64,000 bases of DNA from Oscillospiraceae bacterium (GTDB lineage Bacteria > Bacillota > Clostridia > Oscillospirales > Oscillospiraceae), in assembly GCA_021770845.1 (NCBI GenBank), contig JAETQF010000002.1, positions 124,001 to 188,000 of the forward strand, given 5' to 3'. Of this stretch, positions 15,999-24,893 are shown in pieces. Positions within the stretch are counted from its first letter, which is position 1, and each line of letters begins with the position of its first letter. The position numbers were made by a program, and so were the translations under genes. Below the pieces are notes generated by a model. The model was given only the letters and a program-made list of their open reading frames with translations. It made no database searches and was not told the origin of the DNA.

Positions 15999-18320
15999 TC
16001 AGCTCAGGTGCCAGATATCCCGGTTGTACTCCGCGATGGTGCGGTCGCTGGAGAAGTAGCCGCTCCGGGCGGTGTTCACCAGCATCTTCCGGGCCCAGGC
16101 GGCGCGGTCGCCGTAGTCGGCGATGGCCCGATCCCGGGCGGCGCTGTACGCCTCCACGTCCAGCAGGGCCATGAACCAGTCCTTGGTGGTGAGATCCGTC
16201 CACAGGGCCTTCAGCGCCGCCTCGTCCCCCAGGGCGGTGAGGGCGGGATCCAGCAGGAAGTCCACCAGCGGCTTCACCGCCGGGCGCTCATAGTACACCT
16301 TGGGCTGATAGCCCTTCTTGCCGTCCTTGGCCTTCTGATCGTACAGCTCGATGACGTAGTTGCTGCCCGCGCCGAAGGTGTAGATGTTGTCCGGGCCCAC
16401 CAGCTCGGCGATCTCCACGTTGGCCCCGTCCAGGGTGCCCAGGGTGACGGCCCCGTTGGCCATGAACTTCATGTTGCCGGTGCCGCTGGCCTCCTTGGAC
16501 GCCAGGGAGATCTGCTCGGAGATGTCGCAGGCGGGGATGAGCCGCTCCGCCCAGGTGACGTTGTAGTTCTCCACCATGGCCACATGGAGCCAGGGCCGCA
16601 CCTGGGGATCGCTCTCGATGAGCTTCCGCAGGCACAGGATCAGGTGGATGATGTGCTTGGCCATCACATAGGCCGGGGCGGCCTTGGCGCCGAACACCAC
16701 GGTGACGGGCCGCTCCGGGATCTTCCCGGCCTTGATCTCCAGGTATTTGCGGATGATATACAAAGCGTTCATCTGCTGGCGCTTGTACTCGTGGAGCCGC
16801 TTCACCTGGATGTCGAACACGGCGTCGGGGTTGAGCCGGATGCCGTACTGATCCCGGGCGAACAGCTGGTCGGCCCGGCGCTTGTTGGCGGCCTTGATGT
16901 CCAGCAGTTTGTCCAGCGCCGCGCTGTCGTTGTAGAAGTCCATCAGCCTGTTCAGCCGGGTGGGGTCGGTGCGCCACTCCGGCCCCACGCACTCGTCCAG
17001 CAGGGCGGCCAGCCGGGGATTGCACACCTCCAGCCAGCGGCGCAGGGTGACGCCGTTGGTCTTGTTGTTGAACTTGGCGGGGTAGATGTCGTAGAAGTGG
17101 CGCAGCTCGGAGTTCTTCAGGATCTCCGTGTGGAGGGCGGCCACGCCGTTCACCGAGTAGCCGTAGTGGATGTCCAGATGGGCCATGTGGACGATCTCCT
17201 GGGAGGTCTCCCTGCCGTCCTTGTCCTTATGGGTGACGGTCTGGAGGATGGCCACCTTGGGGTCGGCGTGGGCGGCCTTGGCCCGCGCGTCCAGCTCCCG
17301 GAGGATGGGCACCAGCTGGGGGGCCACCCTCTCGATGAAGGTGAGGGGCCACTTCTCCAGGGCCTCCGCCAGGATGGTGTGGTTGGTGTAGGCGCAGGTC
17401 TTGGACACCTGCTCCACCGCCGCGTCCATGGACAGGCCCCGCTGGGTCAGCAGCCGCACCAGCTCGGGTATGACCATAGAGGGGTGGGTGTCGTTGATCT
17501 GGATGGCCACGTGCTCGCTGATGGTGTCCAGGGCAAAGCCCCGCTCCTCCAGCTCCTTCAGGATGAGCTGGGCCCCGGCGGACACCATGAAATACTGCTG
17601 GTACACCCGGAGCAGCCGCCCGTTTTCGTCGCTGTCGTCGGGGTAGAGGAAGGAGGTCAGCCGGGCGGGCAGGTCGGTCTTGTCGAAGTCGATGCCGTCG
17701 GCGGGGGCGGGGGCGGGCTGCTCCACGTCGAACAGGTGGAGCCGGTTGGCCACGCCGCTGTTGGCCCCGGGCACGGCGATGTCAAAGAGCTTGGCCTTCA
17801 CCGGGCCGAAGCCGAAGGGCACCTCAAACGTCACGCCGGTGGGGAGCAGCCAGCTCTCGTCCTCGATCCAGGGGTTGGGCTGCTCGTACTGGCGGCTCTT
17901 GTGGAACTCCTGCTTGAACAGGCCGTAGTGGTAATTGAGGCCCACCCCGTCCCCGGGCAGGCCCAGGGCGGCGATGGAGTCCAGGAAGCAGGCGGCCAGC
18001 CGGCCCAGCCCGCCGTTGCCCAGGGAGGGCTCGGGCTCCACGTCCTCAATGGCGGACAGGGACTTGCCACACTGGGCCAGGAGGCTGTTCACCTCGTCGT
18101 AAACGCCCAGGGCCAGCAGGTTGTTGCTCAGCAGCTTGCCAATGAGGAACTCGGCGGAGAAATAGTACAGCTTGCGCTCCCCCTTGGGGGCGGGGCGGGG
18201 GTTGGACAGCTCCTGGGTGAGCTGAAGCAGGGCGTGGTAGAGCTGGCTGTCGCCGCACTGGGACAGCTCCAGGCCGTACCTGGCCCGGGTGATCTCCTGG
18301 AGGCGGTTTTTCACGTCCAT
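15999..18320 (-). CDS. glgP: Glycogen/starch/maltodextrin phosphorylase
   Basis: A 773-residue GT35 phosphorylase that releases glucose 1-phosphate from alpha-1,4-glucans with pyridoxal phosphate. Landmarks: [20 protein letters not shown] near residue 100, the histidine loop in QINDTHPSM near residue 285, and the PLP-binding Lys618 in [13 protein letters not shown] chose the ATG of MDVKNRLQ because AAAGGAGA lies 9 bases upstream; an ATG seven codons earlier has no such site. The gene follows malQ on the same strand but has its own promoter between the two. Confidence 0.96.
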   Translation of the reverse strand: MDVKNRLQEITRARYGLELSQCGDSQLYHALLQLTQELSNPRPAPKGERKLYYFSAEFLIGKLLSNNLLALGVYDEVNSLLAQCGKSLSAIEDVEPEPSLGNGGLGRLAACFLDSIAALGLPGDGVGLNYHYGLFKQEFHKSRQYEQPNPWIEDESWLLPTGVTFEVPFGFGPVKAKLFDIAVPGANSGVANRLHLFDVEQPAPAPADGIDFDKTDLPARLTSFLYPDDSDENGRLLRVYQQYFMVSAGAQLILKELEERGFALDTISEHVAIQINDTHPSMVIPELVRLLTQRGLSMDAAVEQVSKTCAYTNHTILAEALEKWPLTFIERVAPQLVPILRELDARAKAAHADPKVAILQTVTHKDKDGRETSQEIVHMAHLDIHYGYSVNGVAALHTEILKNSELRHFYDIYPAKFNNKTNGVTLRRWLEVCNPRLAALLDECVGPEWRTDPTRLNRLMDFYNDSAALDKLLDIKAANKRRADQLFARDQYGIRLNPDAVFDIQVKRLHEYKRQQMNALYIIRKYLEIKAGKIPERPVTVVFGAKAAPAYVMAKHIIHLILCLRKLIESDPQVRPWLHVAMVENYNVTWAERLIPACDISEQISLASKEASGTGNMKFMANGAVTLGTLDGANVEIAELVGPDNIYTFGAGSNYVIELYDQKAKDGKKGYQPKVYYERPAVKPLVDFLLDPALTALGDEAALKALWTDLTTKDWFMALLDVEAYSAARDRAIADYGDRAAWARKMLVNTARSGYFSSDRTIAEYNRDIWHLS

Positions 18321-18382
18321 GGGAAACGTTCTCCTTTCCAAAAATCGTGCCCTTCGGCACAGTCATATCACAATTCGCGGCA

Positions 18383-18411
18383 AGTATACCCCGCTTTGTC
18401 CGGCCCGTCAA
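18383..18411 (-). promoter_or_regulatory. Promoter of glgP
   Basis: Minus strand: TTGACG, 17 bp, TATACT, located between malQ and glgP. Confidence 0.8.
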
Positions 18412-18429
18412 CGGGCAAAATGACCAAAT

Positions 18430-19986
18430 TCAGCGGGTTCTGCCCTTCCGCTTGGCCCGTTCCGGCGTTTTCTCCTGATTTTGGGCCTTCTTCGGGGCCG
18501 CGGGGGCGGGCAGCCGGTGGTAGAGGGCCATGGACTGCCGCAGCCGGGCCGCCAGCGCCCCGTCCGCCTGGCCGGGCAGCATCCGCCACTGCCAGTTGCC
18601 GCCTAACGTGGAGGGGATGTTGATCCGGCCCTCTGCCCCGATGGACAGCAGATCCTGCATCTGCATCACCGCCAGATCGGCCACGCTGGCCCAGCCCCCC
18701 CGCATGACCCCCCAGGCCCAGCCCTCCCGCCGGGTGAGCTGGAAGTACCCCTTGGCATAGCGCCGGGTCTTGGCAGGGGCGGCAGCCAGCCAGCCCTCGA
18801 TGGTCTCGTTGTCGTGGGTGCCGGCGTACACCACGCAGTTGCGGGGGTAGTTGTGGGGCAGGTACTCGCTATCCGAGCCCTTGGGGTCGAAAGCGAACTC
18901 CAGCACCTTCATGCCGGGGTAGCCCGTGTCCCGCAACAGCTTGCGAACCGACGGAGTGAGAAAGCCCAGATCCTCGGCGATGATCTGGCGCTTGCCCAGT
19001 TCTTGATTGACCGCCTTGAAGAACTCCAAACCCGGCCCCGGCTTCCAGCGGCCGTTCCGGGCGGTCTTGTCCCCAAAGGGGATGGCATAGTATTCGTCGA
19101 AGCCCCGGAAGTGGTCGATCCGCAGCACGTCGAACAGCCGGAACTGAAAGCCGATCCGCCGCAGCCACCAGCGGTAGCCGTCCTCCTTCATCCGCTCCCA
19201 GTCAAAGAGGGGGTTGCCCCACAGCTGACCGTCGGCGGTAAAGGCGTCCGGCGGGCAGCCCGCCACCTCCACCGGGTTCAGATCGGCGTCGGTCTGGAAC
19301 TGCTTGGGGTCGGCCCACATATCGGCGCTGTCCCGGGCGGCGTAGATGGGCAGATCCCCGATGATGGAGATCCCCTTGGCCCCGGCCAGCGCCTTCAGCG
19401 CGTCCCACTGGCGGAAGAACAGGTACTGCACCCCCCGCCAGAAGTCCAGCTCCCCCGCCAGCCGGGCTTTGGCGGCAGCCAGGGCGTTGGGCCTGCGAAG
19501 CCGCTCCCCCTCCGGCCACTGATCCCAGGAGATACCGCCGTGCTCCCCCTTCAGGGCCATGAACAGGGCGTAGTCCTCCAGCCAGTGGCCGTTCTCCTCC
19601 AAGAAGGCGGCGTAGTCCGCCGGGGGGGCGGCCAGCAGCCGCTCCACTGCGCGGCGCAGCACCGGGTAGCGCTTTTCGTACAGCAGGGCGTAGTCCACCC
19701 GCTCGGGGCTTCCCCAGTCTATGCCCCGATAGTCCGCCGGTTCCAGCAGGCCGTCCGCCGCCAGGTCGTCCAGGTCGATGAAGTACGGGTTGCCCGCGAA
19801 GGAGGAGAAGGACTGGTAGGGGGAGTCCCCGTAGCTGGTGGGCCCCACGGGCAGGAGCTGCCAATAGCTCTGGCCCCCGGCCTGGAGGAAGTCCAGGAAG
19901 TCCCGGGCGGCCTGCCCCAGCGTCCCGATCCCGCAGGGGGAGGGGAGGGAAAAGATGGGCATCAAAATGCCGGCGCTTCGCTTCAT
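18430..19986 (-). CDS. malQ: 4-alpha-glucanotransferase (amylomaltase)
   Basis: A 518-residue GH77 disproportionating enzyme that transfers alpha-1,4-glucan segments between chains, making substrates for the phosphorylase encoded next. Landmarks: N-terminal SPCGIGTLGQAARDFLDFL, GDSPYQSFSSFAGNPYFIDL near residue 52, IIGDLPIYAARDSADMWADP near residue 205, the nucleophile region LRIDHFRGFDEYY near residue 285, IAEDLGFLTP near residue 340, and GTHDNETIEGW near residue 390. The last 25 residues are a Lys/Arg-rich tail not typical of the family. It overlaps the SprT-like gene by 4 bp (ATGA). Confidence 0.96.
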   Translation of the reverse strand: MKRSAGILMPIFSLPSPCGIGTLGQAARDFLDFLQAGGQSYWQLLPVGPTSYGDSPYQSFSSFAGNPYFIDLDDLAADGLLEPADYRGIDWGSPERVDYALLYEKRYPVLRRAVERLLAAPPADYAAFLEENGHWLEDYALFMALKGEHGGISWDQWPEGERLRRPNALAAAKARLAGELDFWRGVQYLFFRQWDALKALAGAKGISIIGDLPIYAARDSADMWADPKQFQTDADLNPVEVAGCPPDAFTADGQLWGNPLFDWERMKEDGYRWWLRRIGFQFRLFDVLRIDHFRGFDEYYAIPFGDKTARNGRWKPGPGLEFFKAVNQELGKRQIIAEDLGFLTPSVRKLLRDTGYPGMKVLEFAFDPKGSDSEYLPHNYPRNCVVYAGTHDNETIEGWLAAAPAKTRRYAKGYFQLTRREGWAWGVMRGGWASVADLAVMQMQDLLSIGAEGRINIPSTLGGNWQWRMLPGQADGALAARLRQSMALYHRLPAPAAPKKAQNQEKTPERAKRKGRTR

Positions 19987-20522
19987 GTTCTCTCGTCACC
20001 TTTCTCATAGCCTATGGCCCGCACCCCGGCCGCGGGCTCCACCCGCAGGGTGCCGCCGCAGGCGCAGCGGTACCGCCCGGGGTAATCCACCAGGGGGGAA
20101 CGCTTCATCCGGGGGATCCGCCGCCCGCACCGCTGGCACACCACATAGTACCGCACCGGGCGGTCGTCCTCAATGCCCAGGGCGTCGTAGTTGTCGGTGC
20201 GCTGTATGTCGTAGCCGTAGGCGGCGTTCATCCGCTGGGCATACCCCCGCCACCGGGGGCCGTGGTTGGAGCAGCCGCAGCAGGTGTGGAGCACCTCGTG
20301 GCACAGCACCTGCATCACCGCCCGCTCCGAGCCCTCCCGGGCCAGCTGGGCGGACAGCTCGATGGTGTACCGCCCCTCCCGGCGGACGCAGCAGCCGAAG
20401 CGGGTGCGGGCCCTTTGGTTCAGCCGCACCCGGGGGCAGATATGCGGGGACACGGGGATGTTCACCGCCCGGGCCTGGGCCACCGCCCGGGCCAGCAGCC
20501 TGTCCACGTCCTCCTGGGTCAT
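19983..20522 (-). CDS. SprT-like zinc metalloprotease-type protein
   Basis: A 179-residue protein with an HEVLH zinc motif (His75, Glu76, His79) and a third His at about 87 in SNHGPRWRGYAQRMN, the SprT-like pattern, then a C-terminal zinc ribbon (VCQRCG near 128 and RCACGG near 155). SprT/Spartan-type proteins cut DNA-bound proteins or have unknown peptidase roles. The start MTQED has GGGGGTGGGG upstream; an ATG ten codons earlier lacks a site. It overlaps malQ by 4 bp, though no functional link is evident. Confidence 0.88.
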   Translation of the reverse strand: MTQEDVDRLLARAVAQARAVNIPVSPHICPRVRLNQRARTRFGCCVRREGRYTIELSAQLAREGSERAVMQVLCHEVLHTCCGCSNHGPRWRGYAQRMNAAYGYDIQRTDNYDALGIEDDRPVRYYVVCQRCGRRIPRMKRSPLVDYPGRYRCACGGTLRVEPAAGVRAIGYEKGDERT

Positions 20523-20573
20523 ATCCCCACCCCCCTGTCGATTTTTTAACATTGCCCACTATATCACCATGGC

Positions 20574-20607
20574 GCATAAAAATCAAGGGAGGGCGGAAGC
20601 CCTCCCT
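20574..20607 (-). terminator. Intrinsic terminator of the sfsA operon
   Basis: AGGGAGGGC-TTCC-GCCCTCCCT on the minus strand followed by TTGATTTTTATG. Confidence 0.88.
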
Positions 20608-20613
20608 CTCCGG

Positions 20614-21342
20614 TCACAGCACCACGGGCACAGGGGCGGTCATGACCAAACTGTCCGGCGTGACGGCGCACTCCACCGCCAGCACCTTCACCCCCGCTGC
20701 CGCCGCCTCCCGCAGGGCCGCGCCGAAGGCCGGGTGGGTGCGGTCGTTGGGGGAGAAGGCCCCCATCCCCGCCATCTGGATCACAAAGCACACCGCCGCC
20801 TCATACCCCGCCCCCCGGCAGGCCATGAGCTCCCGCAGATGCTTCACCCCCCGCTCCGTGGGGGCGTCGGGGAACAGGGCCAGGCCGTCCTCCTCCAGGG
20901 TGCAGCCCTTGACCTCCACAAATCCCCGCCGGGGCGGGGAGCTGCCCGCCGCGTCCGACAACTCCCAGTAGAAGTCAAATCGAGAATTCCCCCAGGTTGT
21001 CTCCGGGCGGAGGAGAGTGGGTTCAGGCAGGCCCAGCTCCGCCCCCTTCCCCGCCGCCATCCACGCCCCGAACACCCGGTTGGGGGCCTGGGCGTCCATG
21101 TTGATCAGCAGGGGCGGCAGGCCCGGGCGGGCCTTTTCCACCGCCACCAGATCGTACTTCGTTTTGCGGGCCGGGTTGGCGCTCCCCTCCAGGTACACCG
21201 TGCACCCCGGCACCAGCAGCTCCCGGCAGCGGCCAGTGTTTTTGACGTGCACCGTCTCCTCCCGCCCGTCCACCTCCACCTGGGCGATGAAGCGGTTGGG
21301 CCGGGACAGGAACACCGCCCGGTGGATGTCCCGATAGGTCAT
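20614..21342 (-). CDS. sfsA: SfsA family DNA/RNA nuclease
   Basis: A 242-residue protein that aligns throughout with SfsA: an N-terminal OB-like part (RPNRFIAQVEVDG, VHVKNTGRCRELLVPG), then a PD-(D/E)XK nuclease-like core with SRFDFYWELSD, GFVEVKGCTLEEDGLALFPDAPTERG-type strand (Glu and Lys of EVKG) and HLRELMACRGAGYEAAVCFVIQM. SfsA was first named for sugar-fermentation stimulation; later work points to nucleic-acid binding and nuclease activity. It is the second gene of a two-gene operon, overlapping the membrane protein gene by 4 bp. Confidence 0.94.
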   Translation of the reverse strand: MTYRDIHRAVFLSRPNRFIAQVEVDGREETVHVKNTGRCRELLVPGCTVYLEGSANPARKTKYDLVAVEKARPGLPPLLINMDAQAPNRVFGAWMAAGKGAELGLPEPTLLRPETTWGNSRFDFYWELSDAAGSSPPRRGFVEVKGCTLEEDGLALFPDAPTERGVKHLRELMACRGAGYEAAVCFVIQMAGMGAFSPNDRTHPAFGAALREAAAAGVKVLAVECAVTPDSLVMTAPVPVVL

Positions 21343-22016
21343 GGCAGATCCTCCCCGCCGTCCGCTCGGGGAACCTCCGGGGCGGCGTCCTCTGGGACGG
21401 GCTCCCCGCCCTCCGGGGCCGGGGGCGCGTCCGCCGGGGCTTCCTCCGGGCTGCCCGGAGCCGGGGCGTCCGGGGCGGCGTTCTCCGGGGCCGCCGGGGT
21501 TTGGGCGGGGGTATGGTAGGGCAGCAGAATGTCCACCCCGCAGGCCAGCGCCACGCCGATCAGCGTCTCAAACAGCCGATCAATGGAGTAGATCACCGGG
21601 GTGTCGTCCACGCTGTGGTTGACGGTGACGCACAGAAACACGATGCAGGCCATGGCGGCGCACCCCGGCTTCTTGATCCACAGGCACAGCTCGATGATGG
21701 GGATGAGCAGCAGGGCGGACAGGGTGTACCGGGCCAGCTCGACATATAGAATCCCCAGCGCGTCCATGGCGTATACCATCACCACCCCCGCCACGCCGCC
21801 GATGAGGGTGCCGATCATCCGGTTGATGGACGATTCAATGGTCTTGCCCGCCGTGTTCTGCACGCACACCACGGCGGCGATCATGGAGTAGAAGCCGGAC
21901 TGCCCCCGGGCCCAGGCCAGCACGCCGCAGACAAACACGGCGATGACCGTCTTGACAATGCGCATTCCGATGTGGCGGCGGTGTTCGGGGGGTACGGCGG
22001 GTTTCTGGTGTTCCAT
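21339..22016 (-). CDS. Aromatic-acid-exporter-type (ArAE/DUF939) membrane protein
   Basis: A 225-residue protein whose first 165 residues form four to five membrane helices with the ArAE_1 pattern (VKTVIAVFVCGVLAWARGQSG-type first helix, SINRMIGTLIGGVAGVV, VNHSVDDTPVIYSIDRLFETLIGVALAC). The last 60 residues are a Pro/Ala/Glu/Asp-rich disordered cytoplasmic tail. These proteins are related to FUSC-type exporters of aromatic acids; the substrate is unknown. It leads an operon with sfsA and has a promoter just upstream. Confidence 0.85.
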   Translation of the reverse strand: MEHQKPAVPPEHRRHIGMRIVKTVIAVFVCGVLAWARGQSGFYSMIAAVVCVQNTAGKTIESSINRMIGTLIGGVAGVVMVYAMDALGILYVELARYTLSALLLIPIIELCLWIKKPGCAAMACIVFLCVTVNHSVDDTPVIYSIDRLFETLIGVALACGVDILLPYHTPAQTPAAPENAAPDAPAPGSPEEAPADAPPAPEGGEPVPEDAAPEVPRADGGEDLP

Positions 22017-22053
22017 GGCGCGCCTCCTTTTGAGTTTGGATTAAGATAGGACT

Positions 22054-22083
22054 ATCATACCATACGGAAGGCGGCGGGCGCAA
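22054..22083 (-). promoter_or_regulatory. Promoter of the ArAE-sfsA operon
   Basis: Minus strand: TTGCGC, 18 bp, TATGAT. Confidence 0.6.
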
Positions 22084-22128
22084 CCGTTTTCCCCCGGTGG
22101 AAAAGTTACGTTCCGCGGGGAGCGGCGG

Positions 22129-22230
22129 GTAGGGGCCGGTGGGGACACCGGCCCCTACCCGCACCCTGTCGGGGCCCTACCCGCACCCTGTCGGGGCCCT
22201 ACCCGTAGGGGCCGATGTCTCCATCGGCCC
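22129..22230. repeat. Cluster of GTAGGGG hairpins with a 22-bp tandem duplication
   Basis: A near-perfect 30-nt hairpin starting GTAGGGGCCGGTG is followed by two exact head-to-tail 22-bp copies (unit CTACCCGCACCCTGTCGGGG plus CC) and then a second element, GTAGGGGCCGATGTCTCC folding on ATCGGCCC. Together with the ArAE promoter this fills the non-coding gap before the DUF6442 gene. Confidence 0.75.
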
Positions 22231-22279
22231 ACCCTGCATTGCGTACAGGAATTTTGCATAGAAAACTTTGCAAAATATG

Positions 22280-22308
22280 TTGACAAGAAAACTTGGCGGT
22301 GCTATGAT
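22280..22308 (+). promoter_or_regulatory. Promoter of the DUF6442-XRE pair
   Basis: TTGACA, 17 bp, TATGAT. Confidence 0.85.
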
Positions 22309-22329
22309 AAAGATACCAAGTAAACTTGG
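22291..22329. promoter_or_regulatory. Candidate XRE operator sites
   Basis: CCAAGT-AA-ACTTGG is a perfect palindrome just after the -10 (22316-22329), and another ACTTGG half-site lies inside the promoter spacer. The arrangement suggests autorepression by the XRE protein encoded downstream. Confidence 0.55.
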
Positions 22330-22354
22330 CGATACGGTTTGGGAGGTTCCCACT

Positions 22355-22681
22355 ATGGAGAAAGACGAAATTTTGAAAAAGAGCCGGGAGGAGAACAAGA
22401 ACCGGGACTTTGTGGAGGAGGAGGCCGTCAACAGGGCCAACGCCGTTGCTTTCTCGGTGGGAATGATGGTGTGCGGCCTGCTCAGCGTGCTCCACGGCAT
22501 CTTCCGGGAGAGCGTGGAGTTCAGCGTGTGGGTGGTGATGTGGGCAATCTCGGCGTCTGTGTTCCTGGTGAAGTACCGCCGCCTCCACAAGCGGCATGAG
22601 CTGGTCTTCGGACTGTTTTATGGGGCGCTGGCCATCTTCTTTTTCGTGCTCTACCTCCGCCGGACGCTGGGGGTATTTTGA
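22355..22681 (+). CDS. DUF6442-type small membrane protein
   Basis: A 108-residue protein starting MEKDEILKKSREENKNRDF, the typical DUF6442 start with a charged amphipathic helix, followed by three membrane helices (AVAFSVGMMVCGLLSVLHG, VWVVMWAISASVFLV, LVFGLFYGALAIFFFVLYL). The ATG follows GGGAGG. Its stop overlaps the ATG of the XRE regulator by one base (TGATG), so they are translationally coupled. DUF6442 proteins usually pair with such regulators; the function is unknown and could be a membrane sensor or antagonist of the regulator (inference). Confidence 0.85.
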   Translation: MEKDEILKKSREENKNRDFVEEEAVNRANAVAFSVGMMVCGLLSVLHGIFRESVEFSVWVVMWAISASVFLVKYRRLHKRHELVFGLFYGALAIFFFVLYLRRTLGVF

Positions 22682-22887
22682 TGGACGAGAGCCTGATCCT
22701 GAAAAACCGCCTGAAGGAAGCCCGCACGGAGGCGGGCCTGTCCCAGGCGGCGCTGGCGGAGCTGGTGGGCGTGTCCCGGAACACCATCAGCTCCATTGAG
22801 ACGGGGCAGTTCAACCCCACCGCCAAGCTGGCGCTGATCTTGTGCGTGGCGCTGGACAAGAAATTCGAGGAGCTGTTCTACTTTTGA
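22681..22887 (+). CDS. XRE-family transcriptional regulator
   Basis: A 68-residue minimal Cro/CI-type helix-turn-helix protein: LILKNRLKEARTEAGLSQAA, then LAELVGVSRNTISSIETGQ as recognition helix (about residues 24-42), ending in NPTAKLALILCVALDKKFEELFYF. This subfamily is encoded with small membrane proteins across Firmicutes. It shares an operon with DUF6442 under a promoter that carries a palindrome, so it probably represses itself and its partner. A strong hairpin follows. Confidence 0.92.
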   Translation: MDESLILKNRLKEARTEAGLSQAALAELVGVSRNTISSIETGQFNPTAKLALILCVALDKKFEELFYF

Positions 22888-22896
22888 GCGCAAGAA

Positions 22897-22925
22897 GCCC
22901 CCTCCGCCCGGTGGACGGAGGGGGC
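22897..22925. terminator. Hairpin terminator between convergent operons
   Basis: GCCCCCTCCG and its complement around a 9-base loop, placed between the convergent XRE and ABC permease genes. Confidence 0.75.
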
Positions 22926-22933
22926 CGCTTCGT

Positions 22934-23590
22934 TCAAATATCCTGGTTCCCGTAGAAGTGCCGGGACAGCAGGAAGGATGGGGCCAGCAGAACCAAGCCC
23001 GCCAGGGCCGCCGCGGCGGGAACGACGACCGCCTGCGCGAAGGTGGGCTCGGCGATCTCCAGGGTCTTGAGCCAGTCCAGCCCGCCCAGGGGGAGCAGGG
23101 CCACGACAAACAGCAGGAAGATCCCGCCCATGATGCCGAAGAACATCATCCGGGCCCGCTCCGGGCCGAACTTGTACAGGAAGGGCAGCAGGATGGCGTT
23201 GACCAGTACGGACATCAGCCCCATCACCGAACAGGTCACCATGAACTCCACGGGCTCATCCACCCGCCCGGCGGCGTACAGCGCCGCGCCCAGAACAGCG
23301 GTCAGCGCCACGCTGAGCACGCATAGCAGCAGCACGCACAGATACCGGGCGGCCACGGTTTTGGTGCGGCCCACCGGCAGGGCCAGGCCGTAGGTGTCCC
23401 ACTGGCACTGCTTGTCGTAGGCAAAGATGTTCATGGGAAGCATCATCAAAACGACCACCATGAGACCCCCCACGATGTCCGCCGTCCACACCCCGCTGAA
23501 GGCGATCGCCGTGTATACAATCATGATGAACAGATAGGTGCGCAGGGTCTTGCGCAGAATGAGAAAATCCTTCAAAATCAGCCCGGTCAT
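22934..23590 (-). CDS. ABC-2 type transporter permease
   Basis: A 218-residue membrane protein with six predicted helices (first TYLFIMIVYTAIAFSGVW, last VVVPAAAALAGLVLLAPSFLL) and the ABC-2 permease pattern, beginning MTGLILKDFLILRKTLRTY. The start overlaps the end of the ATPase gene by 4 bp (ATGA). With the GntR regulator and ATPase it forms a YtrABC-like three-gene operon. Such transporters respond to cell-wall or peptide antibiotic stress in several Firmicutes; the role here is inferred from that layout. Confidence 0.88.
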   Translation of the reverse strand: MTGLILKDFLILRKTLRTYLFIMIVYTAIAFSGVWTADIVGGLMVVVLMMLPMNIFAYDKQCQWDTYGLALPVGRTKTVAARYLCVLLLCVLSVALTAVLGAALYAAGRVDEPVEFMVTCSVMGLMSVLVNAILLPFLYKFGPERARMMFFGIMGGIFLLFVVALLPLGGLDWLKTLEIAEPTFAQAVVVPAAAALAGLVLLAPSFLLSRHFYGNQDI

Positions 23591-24435
23591 GCCTGTTCCC
23601 CCTTTACGATAAATACCATCAGCTCGTCCAGCGTCACCGGCTCCACCGTCAGCCGGGGATAGAGGCGCTGGAAGTCGCCCCGGCGCCGGATGAGGGCCTC
23701 GGTGGAGAACTGGCTTTTCCGGGTGGACACGAGGTAGCCCCGATCCACCTGCTCCAGATCCGCCCGGGTGCACACCAGCCGGCCGTAGCTCTCCAGCAGG
23801 CGATCCTTCTCGTCGCACAGCAGCAGCTTCCCCTGATGGAGATAGGCGATGTAGTCCGCCACCTTCTCCAGATCCGAAGTGATGTGGCTGGAGATGAGGA
23901 TAGCGTGATCCTCGTCGGAGACAAAGGCCAGGAACTCGTCCAGAATCTCGTCCCGCACCACCGGATCCAGCCCCGCCGTGGCCTCGTCCAGCAGCAAGAG
24001 CTTTGGCCGGTGGGCCAGCGCCGCCGCCAGGGACAGCTTCATCCGCATTCCCCGGGAAAGCTCCTTGATGTTCTTCGTCCCGGACAGGCCGAATTTGTCC
24101 AGATAGTCCCGGTACAGCCCCTTATCCCAGGTCTTGAACACCCGGCACAGCACCGTCTCCACATCCTTGACGCGCAGGTACTCGGAGAAGAAGCAGTCGT
24201 CCAGCACGATGCCGATGTCCTCCTTGGCGTGATCCGGGTCGGTGCCCAGCAGGGTGACCGCCCCGGCGGTGGGCCGGGTGATGCCCAGCATGGACTTGAT
24301 CAGGGTGGTTTTGCCCGCCCCGTTCTCCCCGATGAGGCCCAGAATGGTGCCGCCGGGCACCTGGAGGTCGATGGGCCCCAGGGTGAAGGTCTTGTACTCC
24401 TTGACAAGGCCCTTGACTTCAATACAATTTGTCAT
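23587..24435 (-). CDS. ABC transporter ATP-binding protein (YtrB-like)
   Basis: A 282-residue nucleotide-binding subunit: Walker A GENGAGKT (about residues 36-43), a degenerate signature LSRGMRMKL in place of LSGGQ, Walker B KLLLLDEATAGLDP near residue 150, and switch His in ISSHITSD near residue 185. A roughly 80-residue C-terminal extension is typical of the EcsA/YtrB/BcrA-type ATPases. It is flanked by its GntR regulator (3-bp gap) and permease (4-bp overlap). It powers the ABC-2 permease; the substrate is unknown. Confidence 0.92.
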   Translation of the reverse strand: MTNCIEVKGLVKEYKTFTLGPIDLQVPGGTILGLIGENGAGKTTLIKSMLGITRPTAGAVTLLGTDPDHAKEDIGIVLDDCFFSEYLRVKDVETVLCRVFKTWDKGLYRDYLDKFGLSGTKNIKELSRGMRMKLSLAAALAHRPKLLLLDEATAGLDPVVRDEILDEFLAFVSDEDHAILISSHITSDLEKVADYIAYLHQGKLLLCDEKDRLLESYGRLVCTRADLEQVDRGYLVSTRKSQFSTEALIRRRGDFQRLYPRLTVEPVTLDELMVFIVKGEQA

Positions 24436-24438
24436 AAG

Positions 24439-24813
24439 TCATCCCTCATGATACAGTGTGTTAAGCATTTCGGTGAGCTCGTCCAGGCCCACGGCCCCGG
24501 CCTTCGCCGCGTCCACCGCCTGGGACAGATGCTCCTCCACCTGGCACAGCACGGCCTCCCGCCGGGTCTCTCGGTTCTGGGCGGCCACAAAGCAGCCCTT
24601 GCCGGGGACGGTGGTGAGAAAGCCCTCCCGCTCCAGCTCCTCGTAGGCCCGTTTGGTGGTGATCACCGAGATCCGGAGATCCCGGGCCAGCAGCCGCATG
24701 GAGGGCAGGGCCTCGCCCTCGGGCAGCGCGCCGGAAAGGATGAGCCCTTTCAGCTGGCGGACGATCTGCTCATAGATCGGCGCCCGGTCGGAATTGCTGA
24801 TGATGATGTCCAT
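24439..24813 (-). CDS. GntR-family (YtrA-type) transcriptional regulator
   Basis: A 124-residue protein with the short YtrA form of GntR: winged helix IYEQIVRQLKGLILSGALPEGEALPSMR followed by recognition helix LARDLRISVITTKRAYEELEREGFLTTVPGKGCFV (to about residue 75), and a short helical dimerisation tail with no large effector domain. The ATG follows GAGGTG. It heads an ABC operon, and two GTATA-type palindromes overlap its promoter, as in known YtrA autorepression. Codon use matches its neighbours. Confidence 0.93.
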   Translation of the reverse strand: MDIIISNSDRAPIYEQIVRQLKGLILSGALPEGEALPSMRLLARDLRISVITTKRAYEELEREGFLTTVPGKGCFVAAQNRETRREAVLCQVEEHLSQAVDAAKAGAVGLDELTEMLNTLYHEG

Positions 24814-24858
24814 GGTGCACCTCATTTCGGCTCCGCTCGTCAGCGGGGCCGATATTTT

Positions 24859-24893
24859 GTATATATACGATATACACAGTATAAACGGTATAC
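24859..24893. promoter_or_regulatory. Candidate YtrA operators
   Basis: Two palindromes, GTATA-N5-TATAC (24879-24893) and GTATAT-N5-ATATAC (24859-24875), lie over and just after the -10 element. Confidence 0.6.

Noticed and set aside
22155-22198. CRISPR array
   Set aside because: Only two abutting 22-bp copies, no spacers and no cas genes anywhere in the window.
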